NCBI GenBank assembly: GCA_030430455.1
Contig: JAUIJB010000003.1
Coordinates: 1-64,000 of the forward strand
Reading direction: 5' to 3'
Source: Verrucomicrobiia bacterium
Lineage (GTDB): Bacteria > Verrucomicrobiota > Verrucomicrobiia > Verrucomicrobiales > Akkermansiaceae
DNA length: 64,000 nucleotides
How positions within the stretch are numbered: position 1 is the first letter of the stretch; every line of letters starts with the position of its first letter. Below, piece by piece: positions 58,408 to 64,000 of this stretch. The position numbers and the translations under genes are program-made. The notes beneath the pieces were generated by a model. It had not been told where the DNA came from, searched no databases, and was given only the letters and a program-made list of their open reading frames with translations.

Positions 58408-58926
58408 TCAGCGCGCCGCCGCCATCTCCTCGATCATGCTGTTCACCGGGATGCCGCCGATGCGGTAGCCCGCGTCGTCGGTGAGCAGGTCGAAGCTGCG
58501 GGAGATGCCGCGGACGGCCTCGACCGAGAGGAGACGGTTGCCGGCGACCTCATCGCCGGCCGCAAGATCCTCCGCCGGGACACCATCGACGCGGTGGCGG
58601 CGGGAGAGCACCAGGGTGGCTCCGTTTTCAAAGCCAAGCCGGAGGTGCCCGGGGCGTGACGGCTCCTCGTGGTACTGGTGAACCTGGCGGACCACCACGA
58701 CCTCGCCGCGATAGCCGGTGACGAGGTCCCCGGTGGACAAATCCTCCACCGCCACCGGGCCGGCCGGGGTGTCGATGAGACTGCCCTCCGCCAGGCAGCC
58801 GAACTGCAGCTTAAGCAGCCCCGCGCTCGCGGCGGTCCCCAGCAGGTTGCAGCTCGGACTGGTCAGGCAGAGGCCAAGGGTGGCGGCGAGGACGGCGATC
58901 CGGCGGAGCTGGGAGGAGAGAATCAT
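58408..58926 (-). CDS. Lipoprotein with a Hint (hedgehog/intein-type) domain
   Basis: 172 residues. Signal segment (RRIAVLAATLGLCLTSPSC) with Cys26 as possible lipid anchor. The Hint start is FGCLAEGSLIDTPAGPVAVE with Cys44, then the block-B-like LVLSRRHRVDG (His111) and a C-terminal GYRIGGIPVNSMIEEM. Asn162-Ser163 occupies the place of the intein C-terminal Asn and its +1 residue. Hint domains splice or cleave themselves, but the linking domains here are very short (about 18 residues before and 10 after). It could cleave off the lipid anchor or be an inactive structural domain. Confidence 0.7.
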   Translation of the reverse strand: MILSSQLRRIAVLAATLGLCLTSPSCNLLGTAASAGLLKLQFGCLAEGSLIDTPAGPVAVEDLSTGDLVTGYRGEVVVVRQVHQYHEEPSRPGHLRLGFENGATLVLSRRHRVDGVPAEDLAAGDEVAGNRLLSVEAVRGISRSFDLLTDDAGYRIGGIPVNSMIEEMAAAR

Positions 58927-59174
58927 GGCAAGTCTGGACCGCCCGATCCGGGAGCGGGACCGGCTGTGGCCAGCGGCTTTCCCACCGATCCGCCTCGATT
59001 GCAAACCCATTGGGGGTCATCCTTCCCGGAGATTCGGCCCCTTCGCAGCCGATTTGCCACCACTCAGGGCCAGTCCCGAGACGCCGGGGAGGTTATCGCC
59101 TGGGCGCACCAGCTCCAAGTCGGCGCTGACCTCCATCAGCGCCCGGGCCGCCGGTATCGCCGACGACCGGCGAT

Positions 59175-60680
59175 TTACGACTCCTCCGGCTCGCGCAGCG
59201 TCAGGGCGCCGGTCGGGCAGGCGGCGACAGCCTCCCCGGCGGCGACGCGCAGCGCATCGGACAGCCTGCCGTGGAAGGGCACGCCGAGATGGACGTCGAA
59301 GCCGCGGCCGATGAAGGTGAGCCCGAGGGTCTCCGCGTGGTCGCCGGCGACCCGGATGCAGTTGCCGCAGCGGATGCACTTGGCGGGCTCGAAGCGGACC
59401 AGCGGGTGCTCGATGTTGCGCGAGTAGCGCAGGCGCTCGCCGCTGCTGAAGCGGTTCGGGTTGACGCCGTGGTCGACCGCGAGCTGGCGCAGCCTGCAGG
59501 AATCCGCCTTGGCGCAGTGGCACAGCACGCAGCGCCTCGACTCGGCGATGGCGTGGTCGATATCGGCCGGCTCCCCGCGGGGGGCGCGTGACGACTCGAG
59601 CAGGAACTCGTCCATCTCGCCCTCGAGCAGCCGGCCCATGAAGACCGAGAAGGGCTTCGGCGGACGCCGCACCGGCCGGCCACGGAGGTGCTGGTCGATG
59701 CAGCTGGCCACCGCCTTGCCATCGGCCACCGACTGCACCGGCTTGCCCTTCGGCCGCAGCACGCGACCGGCGGCGAACACGCCGGGTGCGCCGGCGAGCA
59801 TCATGCTCTCCTTGCCGACCTCCGGCGGTACCCCGCCCGGCCCGGTCGCCACCAGCACGGCGTCGAAGCCGTCGAGCAACTCCGGGGGGGCGTCGACCGG
59901 CTCGCCGCAGCGGAACTCGACGCCGGCGCTCCCGATCCGGTCGATCTCGGCATCGAGCACCTCGGCGGCGACGTCCGGGTGGTCGCGGCGGATGCTTCCG
60001 CCCGGCCGGTCGGCGGACTCGAAGACCACCGCGCGGTGACCCTGCCGGGCGAGGAACCAGGCCGCCGACAAGCCGGTGAAGCCGCTGCCGACGATGGCGA
60101 CGCGACCGCCGCGGGCGGGGGCCGCCGGGGGCGTGCGGGGTGGTCCGGCGGCGCGCTCGGTGTCGATGGCGTGAAGCACCAGCCCGGCGATCGCGACCGG
60201 CTCGTCGCGGGTGCCGCGCCGGCAGCCCGACTCGCAAGGCCGGTGGCACACCCGGCACAGGACGCCGGGCAGGGCGAGGTCGCGGCGGATGACCCCGGCG
60301 GCCTCGCCGGTCCGTCCGTGGCGCAGGTGCTCGAGCACCGCGGGGATCGTCAACTGGGCCGGGCAGATCCGCTGGCAGGGCGACAGGCAGTCGCCGAGGT
60401 GGTCGCTGAACAACAACTCAAGCGCCATCCGCCGCGCGGCCCGGACTTCTTCGCTCGCCGACTCGACCTCCATCCCGTCGACCACCCGCGAGGCGCAGGA
60501 CGGGATGAACTGGCCGCTGTGCTTCAGCTTCACCGCGCAGACCATGCACGAGGCGCCGGCCTCGAAGCCCTCGAGGTGGCAGAGGGTCGGGATCTCGATC
60601 CCGGCCGCCCGCGCCGCCTGCAGGATGGTGGCCCCCTCCCCGGCGGGGACGGTGCGGCCGTCGATGGTGATGTGGTTCAT
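59175..60680 (-). CDS. 2Fe-2S/4Fe-4S flavoprotein of the NuoG/GltD-like kind
   Basis: 501 residues. A plant-type 2Fe-2S domain (about 1-75, PTLCHLEGFEAGASCMVCAV and IPSCASR) is followed by a GltD-type Fe-S part (CLSPCQRICPAQL, CRVCHRPCESGC), an FAD Rossmann (AIVGSGFTGLSAAWFLARQG) and more Cys motifs (RCVLCHCAKADSC, CIRCGNCIRVAGD). The NAD(P)H-binding second Rossmann of GltD is much shorter or missing. It lies 42 bp behind the NuoE-NuoF fusion and resembles HydC/HoxU/FdhB-type partners. It passes electrons between NADH and an unseen catalytic subunit. Confidence 0.8.
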   Translation of the reverse strand: MNHITIDGRTVPAGEGATILQAARAAGIEIPTLCHLEGFEAGASCMVCAVKLKHSGQFIPSCASRVVDGMEVESASEEVRAARRMALELLFSDHLGDCLSPCQRICPAQLTIPAVLEHLRHGRTGEAAGVIRRDLALPGVLCRVCHRPCESGCRRGTRDEPVAIAGLVLHAIDTERAAGPPRTPPAAPARGGRVAIVGSGFTGLSAAWFLARQGHRAVVFESADRPGGSIRRDHPDVAAEVLDAEIDRIGSAGVEFRCGEPVDAPPELLDGFDAVLVATGPGGVPPEVGKESMMLAGAPGVFAAGRVLRPKGKPVQSVADGKAVASCIDQHLRGRPVRRPPKPFSVFMGRLLEGEMDEFLLESSRAPRGEPADIDHAIAESRRCVLCHCAKADSCRLRQLAVDHGVNPNRFSSGERLRYSRNIEHPLVRFEPAKCIRCGNCIRVAGDHAETLGLTFIGRGFDVHLGVPFHGRLSDALRVAAGEAVAACPTGALTLREPEES

Positions 60681-60722
60681 GGCGGGCGGAAGTCGGTCTT
60701 GCAGGTTCCGGGTGGCGTTCGT

Positions 60723-63098
60723 CTAGGGGCTGGCCACCTCGATCGCGTCCTCGGGGCACGCTTCCAGGCAGGCGTTGCAGCGGGTGCAGCGGGAGTCGTC
60801 GATGACGTGGCGACGGTAGGGAGTGGCGGGGATCGCGTCGGCCGGGCAGGCCTGGGCGCACAGCGTGCAGCCGACGCAGCCGGGGGTGACCGAGTAGCGG
60901 ATGAGCTCGCGGCATTTGCCGGCCGGGCAGCGGCCGTCGAGGTGGGCCTCGAACTCGCCTCGGAAGTGCGCGATGGCGGTGAGCACCGGGTTCGGCGCGG
61001 TCTTGCCGAGGCCGCAGAGCGAGGCCCGCTTCACCATCTCCGAGAGTTCCAGGAGTTCGTCGAGGTCCTTGCGCTTCGCCTTGCCCGCCACCAACCGGTC
61101 GAGGATGTCGAGCATGCGGCGGGTGCCGATGCGGCAGAAGGTGCACTTGCCGCAGGACTCGCACTGGCAGAACTCGAGGAAATAGCGAGCCACCGAGACC
61201 ATGCAGTCGTGGCGGTCGAGCACGATCAGCCCGCCCGAACCCATGATCGCGCCGACGCCGGCGAGTGACTCGTAGTCGACCGCCGTGTCGGCCAGCGCCG
61301 CCGGCACGCAGCCGCCGGAGGGCCCGCCGATCAGCACCGCCTTGAAGGGCGACCCGTCGGGCGTGCCGCCGCCGATGTCGTCGACGATCTCACGGATGCT
61401 CAGCCCCATCGGCACCTCGATCAGCCCGCCGCGGGCGACCTTCCCCGCCAGCGCGAAGACCTTGGTCCCCTTGCTCTTCGCGGTGCCGATGACCGCGAAG
61501 GCACCCGCGCCGTGGCGCAGGATCCACGGCAGGTTGGCGTAGGTCTCGACGTTGTTGATCAGGGTGGGCCGACCGTGCAGGCCCCGCTCGGCGGGAAACG
61601 GCGGCTTGAGGCGCGGGATGCCGCGCCGGCCTTCCATCGACTCGAGCATCGCGGTCTCCTCGCCGCAGACAAAGGCCCCGGCCCCCTCGAAGAGCTCGAG
61701 CTCGAGGGACATCCCCGAGCCGAGGAGATCGCGCCCGAGGAAGCCCCGCTCGCGGCAGATGCGCAGGGCCTCGCGCAGCCGCTCGACCGCCGCCGGGTAC
61801 TCGGCGCGGACGTAGAGGTAGCCGTGGTCGGCGCCGACCGCGTAGGCGGCGATCGCCATTCCCTCGATCACCCGGAACGGGAAGGACTCCATCAGCATGC
61901 GGTCCATGAAGGCACCGGGGTCGCCCTCGTCGCCGTTGCAGATGACCTCGCGTCGCCCGGCCGCGGTGCCCGCGACCACGCGCCACTTGCGGCCGGTCGG
62001 GAACCCCGCCCCACCCCGGCCACGCAGGCCGCTGCGCTCGACCTCGTCGATGACCTCCCCGGGCGACAGGCCGTCGAGGCACTTGCGCAGGCCGGCGAAG
62101 CCGCCGTGGGCGAGGTAGTCGTCGAGGTCGAGCGGGTCGAGCCGGCCGTAGTGCTCGGTGGCGATGTGCGTCTGGCGACCGAAGAAGGCGGCCACCGGCG
62201 GCGGCGGTTCGAGCTCCTCCGTGGCCGCCTCCACCGTCGCCCCGGCGAGCTGCCCGAGGACTCGCGCCGCGCCGTGGCGGATCCGCGGCCACCACCCGGG
62301 CGGGCGGAAGTAGCGCAGCAAGGTCGGCTCGACCTGGCCGGCGGCGAGTCCGGAGAGCTGCACGGCGGGCATCCCCGGCCGGGCGATCTCGATCATCGGC
62401 GTGCGGTCGCACATGACGACGCAGCCGACCCGCCTCACCGCCACCGGCAGCCGGCGCCGGCGGATGGTCTCGCGCAGCGCGTCGTGGGTTGCGCCGCAGC
62501 CGCGGGCGATGCAACACGAGTCGAGACACAGGCGGACCTCGCCGGCGGGGTGGGCCGGAACCCCGGGCGGCCGCGCCGGCTTGCGGGCCCGCTTGCGGAT
62601 GCCCGCCTCCTCGCGACGGAAGTCATCGATCAAGCGGGCGGCCCGCTCGCGGTTCAGCTGGCCGTGGGTCCGCTCGTCGAGCTGCACCACCGGGGCGAGC
62701 GTGCAACAGCCGACGCAGAAGACCTTTTCCAGCGTGAACTCGCGCGCCGCGTCGGTGTCCTCGCCCGGCGCCAGGCCGAGTTGACCGGCAAGCGCCTCGT
62801 GGACGACCTCGGCCCCACGGATGTGGCAGGCCGTGCCGTTGCACACGCGGATGTGGTGGCGGCCCATCGGCCGGTGACGGAACTGCGCGTAAAAGGTGGC
62901 GACCCCGGCCAGCGTCGCCGGCTCGATCCCGGTCAGCTGGCAGACCCGCTCGAGCGCGGGCTCGGGCAGGTAACGGTAGTGCTCCTGCAGTTGCTGCAGG
63001 ATGGGCAGGGCCTGGTCGCCGTCGCCACCGAGCCGCGCGACCACCTCGTCGACATGGGTCAGATCGACCTCCGGGGCCGGCTGGAGTTCAGTCGCCAT
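60723..63098 (-). CDS. NuoE-NuoF fusion, NADH-oxidising diaphorase
   Basis: 791 residues. A NuoE-like 2Fe-2S domain (about 10-165, VCNGTACHIRG and EKVFCVGCCTLAP) is followed by a second thioredoxin-like 2Fe-2S part (LCLDSCCIARGCGATHD), then NuoF (about 310-700) with FMN/NADH motifs GRGGAGFPTGRKW, VICNGDEGDPGAFMDR and GAFVCGEETAMLES, the 4Fe-4S ligands CESCGKCTFC and, at the C-terminus, two ferredoxin clusters (CVGCTLCAQACPAD, CTRCNACLEACPED). This layout is that of HydB-type and soluble formate dehydrogenase diaphorases. It overlaps the propeller gene upstream by 11 bp. ATG 63098 begins MATELQPAPEVDL. Confidence 0.9.
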   Translation of the reverse strand: MATELQPAPEVDLTHVDEVVARLGGDGDQALPILQQLQEHYRYLPEPALERVCQLTGIEPATLAGVATFYAQFRHRPMGRHHIRVCNGTACHIRGAEVVHEALAGQLGLAPGEDTDAAREFTLEKVFCVGCCTLAPVVQLDERTHGQLNRERAARLIDDFRREEAGIRKRARKPARPPGVPAHPAGEVRLCLDSCCIARGCGATHDALRETIRRRRLPVAVRRVGCVVMCDRTPMIEIARPGMPAVQLSGLAAGQVEPTLLRYFRPPGWWPRIRHGAARVLGQLAGATVEAATEELEPPPPVAAFFGRQTHIATEHYGRLDPLDLDDYLAHGGFAGLRKCLDGLSPGEVIDEVERSGLRGRGGAGFPTGRKWRVVAGTAAGRREVICNGDEGDPGAFMDRMLMESFPFRVIEGMAIAAYAVGADHGYLYVRAEYPAAVERLREALRICRERGFLGRDLLGSGMSLELELFEGAGAFVCGEETAMLESMEGRRGIPRLKPPFPAERGLHGRPTLINNVETYANLPWILRHGAGAFAVIGTAKSKGTKVFALAGKVARGGLIEVPMGLSIREIVDDIGGGTPDGSPFKAVLIGGPSGGCVPAALADTAVDYESLAGVGAIMGSGGLIVLDRHDCMVSVARYFLEFCQCESCGKCTFCRIGTRRMLDILDRLVAGKAKRKDLDELLELSEMVKRASLCGLGKTAPNPVLTAIAHFRGEFEAHLDGRCPAGKCRELIRYSVTPGCVGCTLCAQACPADAIPATPYRRHVIDDSRCTRCNACLEACPEDAIEVASP

Positions 63099-64000
63099 CG
63101 CTTCCCATCGCGTAGAGGTGTTCCCGTCCCCGCAGGTAGACCCGCCCCGGGCCGAAGGCCGGCGAGGCGCCGATCTCCTCGCCCAGCGGGTGCCTGGCCA
63201 GCTCGCGGAAGCCGTCGCCACCGGCCTCGCCGACAATCATCTCACCCTCCCTCGTGAGCAGCCACAGCCGGCCGTTGACCAGACTGGGCGAAGCCTGGAA
63301 GTCGTCCTCGAGGTCGTGTTCCCAAAGGGCCTTGCCGGTCGCGGCGTCATAGGCGAACAGCCGGCCGAAGACGAGGGTGTAGACCCGCTGGCCATCGCCA
63401 AGCAGGCTGCAGACATCCGGGTAGTCATCCTCGTCGCGCCGCCACCGGACCCGGTGGTCGGCGACCCCGCCGCGGGCGGCGACGTCCACCGCGATGAGGC
63501 ACGAGCCGTCGCTCGCGAACCAGGCGACGCCGTCGTGGTAGGCCGGCGAGGGCGCGACGTCGCCCGACATCGCCTCGAGCTTCCACAACTCGGCGCCGTC
63601 GGCCGGGTCGTAGGCGATGATCCAGGGGTCGGCGGCGGTGAGCACCTGGGGCTGTCCGGCGTGCTCGATCACCAGCGGGGTGACCCACGAGCTCGACACC
63701 GGACGATCGGTCGACCAGCGCGTCTCGCCGCTGGCGACATCGAGCGCGAGGATCCGTGACTTGCCGTCACCGGCGCTGCCGCGGTCGTAGACGACGATCA
63801 CCAGGTTGCGCCACATCGCCAGCGAGGTGGCATGGCCGTAGGGGTTGTCGGGCGCGCCGAGGTGGCGGGCCCACAGCGGTTCACCGTCGATGCCGACCCC
63901 GGCGATCTCACCATTGGCGAACATCGCCACCACGTGGCGGCCGTCCGTCACCGCCGTCGGCGCGGCGAAGCCGGTCTCCTCCATCACCTGCGGTGGCTCG
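63088..64000 (-). CDS. PQQ-type beta-propeller protein, 5' end outside window
   Basis: At least 304 residues are in the window; the start lies beyond 64000. Repeated WD/PQQ-like blades are seen (EPLWARHLG, GETRWSTDRP, GAELWKLEAMSGDVAPSPAYH, GKALWEHDLEDDFQASPSLVNG), each with the propeller motif A-x-D-xx-xG-xx-LW. It may be a PQQ enzyme, an outer membrane BamB-like lipoprotein or an outer binding protein; the missing N-terminus prevents a choice. Its stop overlaps the start of the diaphorase gene by 11 bp. Confidence 0.7.
   Translation of the reverse strand, partial: EPPQVMEETGFAAPTAVTDGRHVVAMFANGEIAGVGIDGEPLWARHLGAPDNPYGHATSLAMWRNLVIVVYDRGSAGDGKSRILALDVASGETRWSTDRPVSSSWVTPLVIEHAGQPQVLTAADPWIIAYDPADGAELWKLEAMSGDVAPSPAYHDGVAWFASDGSCLIAVDVAARGGVADHRVRWRRDEDDYPDVCSLLGDGQRVYTLVFGRLFAYDAATGKALWEHDLEDDFQASPSLVNGRLWLLTREGEMIVGEAGGDGFRELARHPLGEEIGASPAFGPGRVYLRGREHLYAMGSDGD

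Overview
The window is GC-rich bacterial DNA (roughly two thirds G+C by eye) that reads as a member of the Verrucomicrobiota (PVC group). The pointers are a ThuA / membrane-bound dehydrogenase / cytochrome c fusion of the PVC type, many secreted beta-helix and calcium-repeat proteins with loose C-terminal modules, DUF4861-linked GH105, several short intergenic hairpin and repeat families, and the absence of SusC/SusD pairs next to a large glycoside hydrolase cluster. No rRNA, tRNA or CRISPR array is visible.

Layout. 1-10.8 kb: an orphan MraZ-like protein, repeats, lipoproteins, a ferritin-like/ATP-grasp fusion, a secreted DUF642-like protein, an M42 aminopeptidase, a Ca2+/cation exchanger, DUF2891 and DUF2071 proteins. 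10.8-22 kb: a run of ten genes on the minus strand that starts at an L-rhamnose isomerase and continues through an NCS1-type permease, a 66-residue membrane protein, malate:quinone oxidoreductase, rhamnulokinase, a GNAT protein, a TRAP transporter (dctPQM) and uronate isomerase. A LacI-family regulator diverges from it, with a near-perfect palindrome in the shared promoter region. 23-45 kb: secreted carbohydrate enzymes: GH51, a PVC cytochrome/ThuA protein, GH39, GH105-DUF4861, a PL9-like lyase, then a tight minus-strand operon GH105-GH28-GH2-GH43 diverging from a GH106 rhamnosidase. Together 10.8-45 kb looks like one pectin (rhamnogalacturonan I with arabinan and galactan side chains) utilisation locus: secreted enzymes cut the backbone and side chains, transporters import uronates and rhamnose, and UxaC, RhaI and RhaB start their breakdown.

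45-56 kb is accessory: a deleted ISL3 transposase, a two-module beta-helix protein, a histone-deacetylase-like protein divergent from an acetyl-CoA-synthetase/GNAT protein, then decayed mobile DNA (IS4 transposase remnant, a chimera of type I restriction hsdR and hsdS fragments) followed by a HigB toxin next to a HigA-like antitoxin fused to an ImmA/IrrE protease domain.

56-64 kb: small membrane and metal-site proteins, a secreted calcium-repeat protein, a Hint-domain lipoprotein, and a minus-strand set of a PQQ-type propeller (cut by the window edge), a NuoE-NuoF fusion and an FAD/iron-sulfur protein that looks like the NAD(H)-linked half of a soluble hydrogenase or formate dehydrogenase, whose catalytic subunit is not in the window.
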